From NCBI GenBank assembly GCA_013002595.1, contig JABDJG010000328.1, positions 1-7,970 on the forward strand: a DNA stretch of 7,970 nucleotides. The letters run 5' to 3'. Position 1 is the first letter of the stretch. Every line of letters starts with the position of its first letter. Position numbers and translations under genes: made by a program. Under the pieces are notes generated by a model. The model was not told the DNA's origin. It made no database searches and saw nothing but the letters and a program-made list of their open reading frames with translations. The DNA is from Hyphomicrobiales bacterium (GTDB lineage Bacteria > Pseudomonadota > Alphaproteobacteria > Rhizobiales > Aestuariivirgaceae). Below are positions 1 through 5,565 of the stretch, in pieces.

Positions 1-836
1 TCGTCCTTGTTGAGCGGCTGCAGGGGCCGGCGCGGGGGACCGGCATTTATGCCGCGCAGGGTCAGCCCATGCTTGATGCACTGGACGAACTTGCCGCCTT
101 GCTCCAGTACCCGCATCAGCGGCAGCATGGCCGACATGATGCGCCGGCCCTTGTCGAAATTGCCTTCTAGCGCACAGGCCCGGTAAAGCGCGATGTGGGC
201 TTCAGGGGCAAAATTCGAGCCGGCACAGACCCATGAGCGGGCTCCCCAAGCGAAAAACTCGAGCGCCTGATCGTCCATGCCGCAGGACAGCTGGATATGC
301 GGGTAGTCGCGGGCCAGCATGTGCAGCCGGTTGGGATCGCCGGAACTTTCCTTGATGGCGCAAAAGTTGGGCGAGCGACCGAGGCGGTCGAGGGTATCTT
401 CATCCATGTTGACGCTCATGCGGCCCGGGTAGTTGTAGAGCATCGCCGGCAGGTCGGCGGCACGGTCGATGGCGAGCGCATGCAGGGCGATTTCGCGGCC
501 GGTCGGATAGGCGTATGGCGGGGTGGCGATCAGCAGGGCATCGGCGCCAATGGCCTTGGCATTTTCAGCATACTGTATACTGTCTTCGGTACGAATGGCT
601 CCAGTGCCAACAATCAGCGGCAGGCGTCCTGAAATGATATCCTTGGCGCGCTTCATCAGATCGATACGCTCCGGTGTCGTCTGCGCGTAATATTCACCGG
701 TCGTGCCGGCAATGATCAGGCCGTGGACGCCCGAAGCGATGAGGTGCTCGATGGTCGCGGCAAAGGACTTGAAATTGATCGAGAAGTCCTCGTTGTGCGG
801 CGTCACCACCGGTGTGTAGATACCTTCAAACTGCAC
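1..836 (-). CDS. DapA-superfamily lyase/aldolase (dihydrodipicolinate synthase family), C-terminus cut by window edge
   Basis: This is a class I (Schiff-base) TIM-barrel lyase of the DHDPS/N-acetylneuraminate lyase superfamily, which makes or breaks C-C bonds next to a keto acid. About 278 codons are visible; the family is usually 290-310 residues, so only the last few are missing. Seen directly: GTTGE at residues 44-48, YNYPGR at 134-139 (catalytic-type Tyr134, carboxylate-binding-type Arg139) and AIKESSGD with the Schiff-base Lys162. These fall one residue from the E. coli DapA positions T44/T45, Y133, R138 and K161. The GTG start at 836 was chosen because AAAGGA lies 8 bases upstream (850-845) and the start overlaps the regulator's stop by 11 bases, as in coupled translation. 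Being the second gene behind a GntR regulator points to a catabolic or specialised keto-acid enzyme rather than housekeeping lysine synthesis. That is inference; the substrate is unknown. Confidence 0.93.
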   Translation of the reverse strand, partial: MQFEGIYTPVVTPHNEDFSINFKSFAATIEHLIASGVHGLIIAGTTGEYYAQTTPERIDLMKRAKDIISGRLPLIVGTGAIRTEDSIQYAENAKAIGADALLIATPPYAYPTGREIALHALAIDRAADLPAMLYNYPGRMSVNMDEDTLDRLGRSPNFCAIKESSGDPNRLHMLARDYPHIQLSCGMDDQALEFFAWGARSWVCAGSNFAPEAHIALYRACALEGNFDKGRRIMSAMLPLMRVLEQGGKFVQCIKHGLTLRGINAGPPRRPLQPLNKD

Positions 837-1536
837 GGCTTTCGTCCTTTGCTAAGTCAAGGTCCAGTTTCATTGGCAATGGGTCCGGGCGGACGAATTT
901 CTCGATCCGGTCACGCGACAAAGACCAATGCTCCAGGGTCAATTCGACGATCGTTGCCGGCTCGCGCTTTTCGATCGCTTCAATCATCTGATCATGCTGG
1001 TCACAGGCGGTCCAGACCAGCTTTTGTTCCATCGGGTTGCCCGGGCGATAAAACATCTGGCTCATTCTGGTGTGGTCGATCAGCAGCCGGTTGAGGCTTG
1101 GGGTGAGATAAGGATTGCCGGCCATATCGCCGGTCAGGCGGTGGAACGCGTGATTGAACATGGACATGCCGGAGGCATCGCCGGCCTCGCCGGTGCGACG
1201 GAAGGAGCGCTGGATGTCCTTCAGTTCGGCGATCTGGCCGGGGCTGGCGTTTTCGGCCGCAAGCCGGGCAACGGCGGCATAGATCATCGGGGCCGACTGG
1301 AAGAAGTTGCGCATGCTGGCAAGATCCATCGAAGAGACCTTGGCGCCGCGGTTTTCTTCCAGTGTCACATAGCCTTCACCGGCCAGGCGCTGGAACACTT
1401 CTCGCAAAGGCGTGCGCGACAGCTCGAATTTTTCCGACAATACCGCCTCGTCGAGCACCGAACCCGGCGCAATTTCGAGCGTCAGGATCTGCTGCTTGAG
1501 GGTGCTCAAGACGGCCTGTTTCTTGTTTGGCTTCAC
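826..1536 (-). CDS. GntR-family transcriptional regulator, FadR/FCD subfamily
   Basis: This is a DNA-binding repressor or activator of 236 residues, typical for the family. An N-terminal winged helix covers about residues 5-67, with recognition-helix region LSRTPLREVFQRL near 39-51. An all-helical FCD ligand-binding domain covers about 85-218. The FCD metal/ligand positions look present: NHAFH (N128, H132), H181 in DQHDQMIEAI and H203 in LEHW; the first position, often Asp, is Asn here. The start chosen is the GTG at 1536, because GGAGGA (1546-1541) sits directly upstream. An in-frame GTG at 1557 would add seven residues but has no ribosome site. It is the first gene of a two-gene operon with the DapA-like lyase and diverges from the leader/reductase region. 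Autoregulation through the palindrome at 1574-1581 is likely but inferred. The ligand is probably the substrate of the lyase or a related acid. Confidence 0.93.
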   Translation of the reverse strand: MKPNKKQAVLSTLKQQILTLEIAPGSVLDEAVLSEKFELSRTPLREVFQRLAGEGYVTLEENRGAKVSSMDLASMRNFFQSAPMIYAAVARLAAENASPGQIAELKDIQRSFRRTGEAGDASGMSMFNHAFHRLTGDMAGNPYLTPSLNRLLIDHTRMSQMFYRPGNPMEQKLVWTACDQHDQMIEAIEKREPATIVELTLEHWSLSRDRIEKFVRPDPLPMKLDLDLAKDESRAV

Positions 1537-1540
1537 TGGT

Positions 1541-1546
1541 TCCTCC
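1541..1546 (-). promoter_or_regulatory. Ribosome binding site deciding the GntR start
   Basis: GGAGGA on the minus strand lies 4 bases before the GTG at 1536. The only alternative start, GTG at 1557, has no purine-rich sequence in front of it. This favours the shorter protein. Confidence 0.7.
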
Positions 1547-1559
1547 GTGATCGTCACAA

Positions 1560-1590
1560 TTCGTAATACAAAATGTATACAATGACAATG
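1560..1590 (-). promoter_or_regulatory. Candidate promoter and operator of the GntR-lyase operon
   Basis: On the minus strand TTGTCA (1588-1583) and TACGAA (1565-1560) are 17 bases apart, a plausible but imperfect -35/-10 pair. The spacer holds the perfect 8-base palindrome TGTATACA (1574-1581). On the plus strand ATACAA occurs at 1566-1571 and again at 1577-1582, exactly 11 bases (one helical turn) apart, and ACAATG is repeated in tandem at 1579-1590. Short AT-rich palindromes centred on GTATAC are common operators of FCD-type GntR proteins. Binding by the adjacent regulator is inference from position. The site lies between divergent transcription units and could control both. Confidence 0.5.
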
Positions 1591-1614
1591 CTGGAATTTC
1601 AGGAGCGGGGCACC

Positions 1615-1642
1615 TTGACGGCGTGCGAATCTATGGCATCAT
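1615..1642 (+). promoter_or_regulatory. Candidate promoter of the leader/small RNA region
   Basis: CTTGAC with TTGACG at 1615-1620 is a good alphaproteobacterial -35. The only -10 at a suitable distance is CATCAT (1637-1642, 16-base spacer), which is weak. It would start transcription near 1650, just ahead of the long Shine-Dalgarno sequence. The call rests mainly on the -35 and on there being a terminated unit downstream. Confidence 0.35.
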
Positions 1643-1662
1643 CGACCGCGGTATCAACAATC

Positions 1663-1677
1663 GAAAGGAGGTGATCC
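1663..1677 (+). promoter_or_regulatory. Extended Shine-Dalgarno, 15-base match to anti-16S 3' end
   Basis: GAAAGGAGGTGATCC is the exact complement of GGATCACCTCCTTTC, the 3' terminus of 16S rRNA as found in alphaproteobacteria. A usual Shine-Dalgarno pairs over 4-6 bases. GGAGG ends 7 bases before the ATG at 1679, the ideal spacing. The match stops after ATCC: the 16S complement continues with A, here G follows. Confidence 0.8.
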
Positions 1678-1678
1678 G

Positions 1679-1759
1679 ATGTTCAGTGAGGTTTTGTGGA
1701 GACGCACCAGTTTTTACGGTTTTGCTTGCACGTTGGGGCAACCTTCGACGCTGCGGTAA
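1679..1759 (+). CDS. Candidate 26-residue leader peptide / small protein
   Basis: ATG at 1679 to TAA at 1757-1759. The peptide begins MFSEVLWRRTSFYGF and ends with ACTLGQPSTLR. It has a Trp, two Phe, one Tyr, one Cys, four Arg (two adjacent) and no obvious membrane segment or signal peptide. It lacks the run of one amino acid that marks classical amino-acid attenuators. The case for translation rests on the exceptional ribosome site at ideal spacing, not on recognised homology. Its stop lies 54 bases before the terminator stem, so a stalled or initiating ribosome could influence which hairpin forms. It may be a regulatory leader, a small protein, or only a ribosome-docking site on a small RNA. 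Confidence 0.5.
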   Translation: MFSEVLWRRTSFYGFACTLGQPSTLR

Positions 1760-1785
1760 ACCAGCAAGATCAAAAACTTGATTTT

Positions 1786-1808
1786 GAGATTGGGTGCGAT
1801 CCAGTCTC
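1786..1808 (+). other. Hairpin just upstream of the leader terminator
   Basis: GAGATTGG (1786-1793) pairs with CCAGTCTC (1801-1808) across the loop GTGCGAT, giving 8 pairs with one G-U. It precedes the terminator by five bases and may form part of a folded small RNA or an attenuator. No sequence family is recognised. Confidence 0.5.
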
Positions 1809-1813
1809 ACGGA

Positions 1814-1840
1814 GGGGCCGCTGACGCGGCCCCTTTCTTT
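1814..1840 (+). terminator. Strong Rho-independent terminator between the leader and the reductase gene
   Basis: GGGGCCGC (1814-1821) and GCGGCCCC (1826-1833) form a perfect 8-base GC stem with loop TGAC, followed by TTTCTTT (1834-1840). It lies 31 bases before the reductase ATG. Transcription from the leader promoter must therefore stop here, or be allowed through, before reaching the next gene. Confidence 0.88.
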
Positions 1841-1870
1841 GTTGGTGTTTGTCTGCAAAAGTCCGTCACC

Positions 1871-3346
1871 ATGACAACGTCACCAAAGAAACCTGAGCGG
1901 GCCGATCTTACCGACGGCCTCAATATCCCGCGCATCGTCACCGGACTGTGGCAGGTGGCCGATATGGAGCGCGGCGGTGAAGAACTTGCCATTGACGCTG
2001 CTGCCGCCGAACTTGGGCACTACGCCGATGCCGGGTTCGATGCCTTTGACATGGCTGACCACTACGGCAGCGCCGAGCTGATCGCCGGGCGGTTCCTTGA
2101 ACAGGCCTCAAGTCCGGCGCACGTCTTCACCAAATGGGTGCCGGAGCCCGGCGAGATGACGGCTGCGGTCGTGCGGGCGGGTGTCCAGGAACGGCTTGAG
2201 CGGCTTGGCGTGGACAGCATCGACTTGTTGCAGTTCCACTGGTGGCAATTTGAACATCCCGGATATCTCGATGCGATGATCGAACTCGACCGGTTACGCC
2301 AGGACGGGCTTATCACCCATTTGGGGCTCACCAACTTCGATACAAACCATCTCAGAGTGCTGGTACGCCACGGCATCAAGGTTATTTCCAACCAGGTCAG
2401 TTTTTCTCTGATCGATCAGCGTGCAGCCGGTGATCTGTCGCAGTTCTGCCTTGATAACGGCATCCGCCTGATGACCTATGGCAGCCTGTGCGGCGGGCTA
2501 TTGTCGAAGCGCTGGCTGGGGCATCCAGAACCGTCAGACAATGACATCACCGACTGGAGCAAGATGAAATATCTTCGCTTCATCGCGGCGGCCGGCGGCT
2601 GGCAGGTGCTGCAGGACATTCTGGCCGCACTGGATGATGTGGCCGAAAAGCATGGCGTCTCGATCTCCAATGTCGCATCGCGCTGGGTGTTGGAGCATCC
2701 GGCCGTTGCAGCCATCATCGTTGGCGCCCGCCTCGGCGAACGAGATCACCGCGCCGACAATCTGGCAGTATTCGATTTTGCCCTCGATGAGGCGGACCTG
2801 GACCGGATCAAAGCTGCCAGTGAGAAGCTGTGCGCCCTGCCGGGCGATTGCGGCGATGAATACCGGCGCCCGCCATTCCTGACCGCCTCGGGCGACCTCA
2901 GCCATCACCTGGACACGTTTGACAAGTTCTACACCGCCACGCCGGTGCCACAGCGCGCCCAGCGCCAACGGGTCGACAGCGGCAGCATCTGGGAGGTCAT
3001 CTGCGGGTTCAGCCGGGCGGTCCGCGAGGGCAATCGCATCCTGGTCAGCGGGACGACCGCCACGCATAGCGATGGCACAGACGTATGCCCCGGCGATGCT
3101 GCCGGCCAGACGACCTATATTCTCGACAAGATTGCAGCCAGCATCTCAGCGCTCGGTGGCGCGCCGGGCGATGTGGTGCGCACCCGCATCTATGTGGCGC
3201 GCGAAGCGGACTGGGAAGACGTCTCACGGGTACACGGATGCTATTTCGGCGAGGTGCGTCCAGCCAACACCCTCATAGTGGTTGCCGGTCTGATCGGCGG
3301 TTATCTCGTTGAAATCGAGGCCGAAGCCGTGGTCGACGATGGGTGA
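1871..3346 (+). CDS. Aldo/keto reductase fused to a C-terminal Rid (YjgF/UK114) domain
   Basis: A 491-residue two-domain cytosolic protein. Residues about 15-325 are an aldo/keto reductase barrel, an NAD(P)H-dependent carbonyl oxidoreductase. The catalytic tetrad is visible: D60 and Y65 in FDMADHYG, K88 in FTKW and H123 in LLQFHWW. The cofactor-binding end includes IIVGARLGERDHRADN (282-297). Residues about 370-488 are a Rid-family domain with the LVSGTTA strand and the ending RPANT...VEIEAEAV. Free reductases of this type are about 300-340 residues and free Rid proteins about 130, so this is a fusion. At the place of the catalytic arginine of E. coli RidA (R105, PAR) there is Asn466, so classical imine deaminase activity is doubtful. 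ATG 1871 is preferred over upstream in-frame codons, which run back through the terminator; its ribosome site is weak. It overlaps the methyltransferase gene. Substrate unknown. Confidence 0.9.
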   Translation: MTTSPKKPERADLTDGLNIPRIVTGLWQVADMERGGEELAIDAAAAELGHYADAGFDAFDMADHYGSAELIAGRFLEQASSPAHVFTKWVPEPGEMTAAVVRAGVQERLERLGVDSIDLLQFHWWQFEHPGYLDAMIELDRLRQDGLITHLGLTNFDTNHLRVLVRHGIKVISNQVSFSLIDQRAAGDLSQFCLDNGIRLMTYGSLCGGLLSKRWLGHPEPSDNDITDWSKMKYLRFIAAAGGWQVLQDILAALDDVAEKHGVSISNVASRWVLEHPAVAAIIVGARLGERDHRADNLAVFDFALDEADLDRIKAASEKLCALPGDCGDEYRRPPFLTASGDLSHHLDTFDKFYTATPVPQRAQRQRVDSGSIWEVICGFSRAVREGNRILVSGTTATHSDGTDVCPGDAAGQTTYILDKIAASISALGGAPGDVVRTRIYVAREADWEDVSRVHGCYFGEVRPANTLIVVAGLIGGYLVEIEAEAVVDDG

Positions 3347-4001
3347 TCCAGCGGCCTGTCCGGTGTGCCGAGCACTGTCACCCCTGCCGTTCATGAATGT
3401 CGCCGGGCGGGATTACTGGGCATGTTCATCATGCATGGCACGGTTCCTTGATCCAAGGCAGCGGCCGGCACGCGATGATGAATACAATCACTATCTGACC
3501 CATGAGAACGATGCCGGCGATGCGCGCTACCGCAAATTCCTCAGCAAGCTGGCCGAGCCCTTGATGATGCGGCTGGAGCCCGGCATGCAAGGGCTGGATT
3601 ACGGCTGCGGACCGGGACCGGCGCTGGCCGAGATGCTGCGCGAGGCAGGCTATGAGATGGCGCTGCACGATCCGTTCTTTTGTTCAGATCACGCGGCACT
3701 TGGGCGAACCTATGATTTCATCACTGCAACTGAAACGATTGAGCACTTCCACGATCCGGCTGGTGAATTTGACCGCCTTGATGAGATGCTCAGGCCCGGT
3801 GGCTGGCTCGGCGTGATGACGAGTTTTCAGACCGACGATGCGCGCTTCGCCGACTGGCACTATGTCAAGGATCCGACCCATGTCGTGTTTTACCGGGATG
3901 TCACCTTGCAGACGATCGCAGCCCAGCACGGCTGGGCTTGTGAAATTCCTGTAAAAGATGTCGCGCTACTGCACAAACAACCCGTCGATGACCACGGCTA
4001 A
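3339..4001 (+). CDS. Class I SAM-dependent methyltransferase with N-terminal zinc ribbon
   Basis: A 220-residue soluble methyltransferase. The N-terminus carries a treble-Cys-pair zinc-ribbon-like pattern CPVC (C7, C10) and CSSC (C29, C32). The Rossmann domain follows: motif I LDYGCGPG at 86-93, an acidic residue ending strand 2 (D111 in ALHDPF), TATETIEHF at 129-137 and the post-I loop LRPGGWLGVMT at 151-161. This is the layout of the Methyltransf_23-like group, many of which act on small molecules or sugars. ATG 3339 was chosen because it overlaps the reductase stop (ATGGGTGA), the usual sign of coupled translation, and places the CxxC pair at the very N-terminus; a longer ATG at 3309 would add 10 residues. 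Co-transcription with the reductase-Rid gene suggests one pathway. The methyl acceptor cannot be read from sequence. Confidence 0.9.
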   Translation: MGDPAACPVCRALSPLPFMNVAGRDYWACSSCMARFLDPRQRPARDDEYNHYLTHENDAGDARYRKFLSKLAEPLMMRLEPGMQGLDYGCGPGPALAEMLREAGYEMALHDPFFCSDHAALGRTYDFITATETIEHFHDPAGEFDRLDEMLRPGGWLGVMTSFQTDDARFADWHYVKDPTHVVFYRDVTLQTIAAQHGWACEIPVKDVALLHKQPVDDHG

Positions 4002-4248
4002 CCTTGGATTTCCCCCGGTTTGTAGCCGTACAGCGGTTGCGAATCCGGGGTAATTGATGGTACCAAATGACGACAACTTGGGATGTTGCGACGCTGTGCC
4101 ATAGTTTGGACGCAAGTAGCAATTCTATGTGTGTTAGGCACCAGGGGAAATCGGTGCCAGGGGTATGATCCTTCTTGTTGACTCTTTGGGGTCAACCGTT
4201 GTTTTTAGCTTCACCGCCTCGCTGGGGCGCGCAGTAGACGGGTGTGCA
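4002..4248 (+). other. Intergenic region before the sulfoquinovose synthase, with two inverted repeats
   Basis: No convincing gene is seen here. GGCACC/GGTGCC (4137-4142, 4153-4158; 10-base loop) and GTTGAC/GTCAAC (4177-4182, 4191-4196; 8-base loop) form two short inverted repeats, and CCAGGGG is repeated at 4141-4147 and 4157-4163. The second inverted repeat is followed by CGTTGTTTTTA and could be a weak terminator for the upstream operon. It also contains TTGACT (4178-4183), a possible -35, but no good -10 follows at 16-18 bases. The region is less GC-rich than its neighbours and probably holds the promoter of the downstream gene. Confidence 0.4.
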
Positions 4249-5487
4249 ATGCAAGAAATGATAACTACGTGTAATCCGGGCAAGGTGATCGTGTTCGGGG
4301 GTGATGGATTCTGCGGCTGGCCGACAGCACTTCACCTTTCCGAGCTTGGGCATCAAGTTATCATCGTCGACAACCTTTCCAGGAGAGCAATCGATATCGA
4401 GCTGGGCGTGGAATCGCTTACGCCTATTCGTTCCATCGGTGAACGCATCAACACTTGGAGCGCCCTTACCGGCAAAGAGATCAAGTTCCATAACATTGAT
4501 ATCTCTACCGAATTTGCCGAGCTGCTTGAACTGCTGATGACTGAGAAGCCCGACACGGTGGTGCATTTTGCAGAGCAGCGCGCTGCGCCCTACTCAATGA
4601 AGTCTGCCAAGCACAAGAGCTATACCGTGCGCAACAACCTGTGCGGCACGAACAACCTGTTGAGCGCAATCGTCGAGTCCGGTCTCGACATCCATGTCGC
4701 ACACCTGGGCACCATGGGCGTTTACGGTTATGGCACCGCCGGCATGGCGCTGCCTGAAGGTTATCTGAACGTCTATCTGAAGACCGACGAAGGCGAAATG
4801 GTCGAACAGGAGATCCTGTATCCGACCAACCCAGGATCGATCTACCACCTGACCAAGTCGCAAGATGCGCTGATGTTTCAGTTCTACAACAAGAACGACA
4901 AACTTCGGATCACCGACCTGCACCAGGGCATTGTCTGGGGCACCCAGACCGCTCAGACATCACGCGATGAACGTCTCATCAACCGGTTCGACTATGATGG
5001 CGACTACGGTACCGTGCTGAACCGCTTCTTGATGCAGGCAACCGTTGGATATCCGCTCACCGTTCATGGCTCGGGCGGGCAGACGCGCGCGTTTATCAAC
5101 ATCAATGATACCGTCAAATGCATTGAACTGGCGGTGAACAATCCGCCGGCGCTCAACGACGGTGTTCAAATCTTCAATCAAATGGCCGAGAGCTACCGTC
5201 TGATCGATCTGGCCAAGATGATCGCCGACCGGACCGGCTGCCAGATTTCTCACGTGCCGAACCCGCGCAATGAAGCGGACGAGAACGATCTCATCGTCAA
5301 AAACGACAAGTTCAAGGGGCTTGGCTGGGAGCCGTCATCGCTTGCCGACGGCCTGCTTCAGGAAGTCGAAGAAATCACCAAGCGGTATTCCAGCCGTTGC
5401 GACATCTCCAAGATTCCCTGTGAATCGACCTGGACGGCCAAACACAGCCCAGGCCGGCCGAGCATGAAAGTGGACGCCGCTGAGTAA
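4249..5487 (+). CDS. sqdB: UDP-sulfoquinovose synthase (SQD1/SqdB type)
   Basis: An NAD-dependent extended SDR enzyme that converts UDP-glucose plus sulfite to UDP-sulfoquinovose, the donor for sulfoquinovosyl lipids and some sulfonated glycans. The 412 residues fit the bacterial family (about 400). Seen directly: nucleotide-binding GGDGFCG (17-23) followed by the family hallmark WPTALHLSELGH, VHFAEQRAAPYSMK, the active-site TMGVYG (T155), YHLTK (Y199, K203), the stretch DLHQGIVWGTQT, and R280 in GQTRAFI. These match the Thr/Tyr/Lys/Arg set known from plant SQD1. The start is uncertain: ATG 4249 or 4258 fits the family N-terminus, whereas ATG 4165 would add 28 atypical residues and overlap the inverted repeat. 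None has a strong ribosome site. A strong terminator follows. Neighbouring genes are a second sugar epimerase and a glycosyltransferase; sqdC and sqdD are not in the window. Confidence 0.92.
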   Translation: MQEMITTCNPGKVIVFGGDGFCGWPTALHLSELGHQVIIVDNLSRRAIDIELGVESLTPIRSIGERINTWSALTGKEIKFHNIDISTEFAELLELLMTEKPDTVVHFAEQRAAPYSMKSAKHKSYTVRNNLCGTNNLLSAIVESGLDIHVAHLGTMGVYGYGTAGMALPEGYLNVYLKTDEGEMVEQEILYPTNPGSIYHLTKSQDALMFQFYNKNDKLRITDLHQGIVWGTQTAQTSRDERLINRFDYDGDYGTVLNRFLMQATVGYPLTVHGSGGQTRAFININDTVKCIELAVNNPPALNDGVQIFNQMAESYRLIDLAKMIADRTGCQISHVPNPRNEADENDLIVKNDKFKGLGWEPSSLADGLLQEVEEITKRYSSRCDISKIPCESTWTAKHSPGRPSMKVDAAE

Positions 5488-5520
5488 CTGCTGCGAGCGC
5501 CCATCGGCTCAATGATTTAG

Positions 5521-5554
5521 TTACCCTGCTCCTTCGCGGAGCAGGGTAATTTTT
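5521..5554 (+). terminator. Rho-independent terminator after the sulfoquinovose synthase
   Basis: TTACCCTGCTCC (5521-5532) pairs perfectly with GGAGCAGGGTAA (5538-5549) over a TTCGC loop, followed by TTTTT (5550-5554). The 12-base perfect stem is unusually long. Because the next gene starts about 12 bases later, its transcription must depend on readthrough or on a promoter within or upstream of the hairpin. Confidence 0.93.
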
Positions 5555-5565
5555 AAAGCAACTGG

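Larger units (their letters stand above)
1650..1840 (+). ncRNA. Putative terminated leader or small RNA carrying a short ORF
   Basis: This 190-base stretch has the layout of a self-contained transcript: candidate promoter, long ribosome site (1663-1677), 26-codon ORF (1679-1759), hairpins and a strong intrinsic terminator (1814-1840). A small hairpin GTTG-GGG-CAAC sits at 1732-1742 inside the ORF. After it, TCAAAA/TTTTGA pairs at 1770-1787. The best pre-terminator stem is 1786-1793 with 1801-1808 (8 pairs, one G-U, 7-base loop). It overlaps the end of the previous stem, so the two are partly exclusive. It could be a leader attenuating the aldo/keto reductase gene that starts 31 bases past the terminator, or an independent small RNA. 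I do not recognise a known RNA family. Confidence 0.4.

Noticed and set aside
571..583. Second GTATAC site as an intragenic operator in the lyase gene
   Set aside because: Only the 6-base core is palindromic and the flanks differ from the upstream site, so chance within coding sequence is enough to explain it.
928..1566. 212-codon plus-strand open frame
   Set aside because: Antisense to the GntR gene, whose winged helix and FCD residues are clear; no domain or ribosome site on this strand.
1663..1677. Antisense 16S rRNA remnant
   Set aside because: The match ends exactly after ATCC, where the 16S complement would continue AGCC. Only 15 bases agree, and they are correctly spaced to an ATG, so a ribosome site explains them better.
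1778..1870. Longer N-terminus for the aldo/keto reductase
   Set aside because: The extension would run through the terminator hairpin and its T-run and has no family resemblance. ATG 1871 fits the domain start.
2534..3067. 177-codon minus-strand open frame under the reductase-Rid gene
   Set aside because: It overlaps well-defined domains on the plus strand and has no motif of its own.
4165..4248. Sulfoquinovose synthase starting at ATG 4165
   Set aside because: It adds 28 residues not expected before the nucleotide-binding strand, has purines too close to the ATG, and overlaps an inverted repeat.
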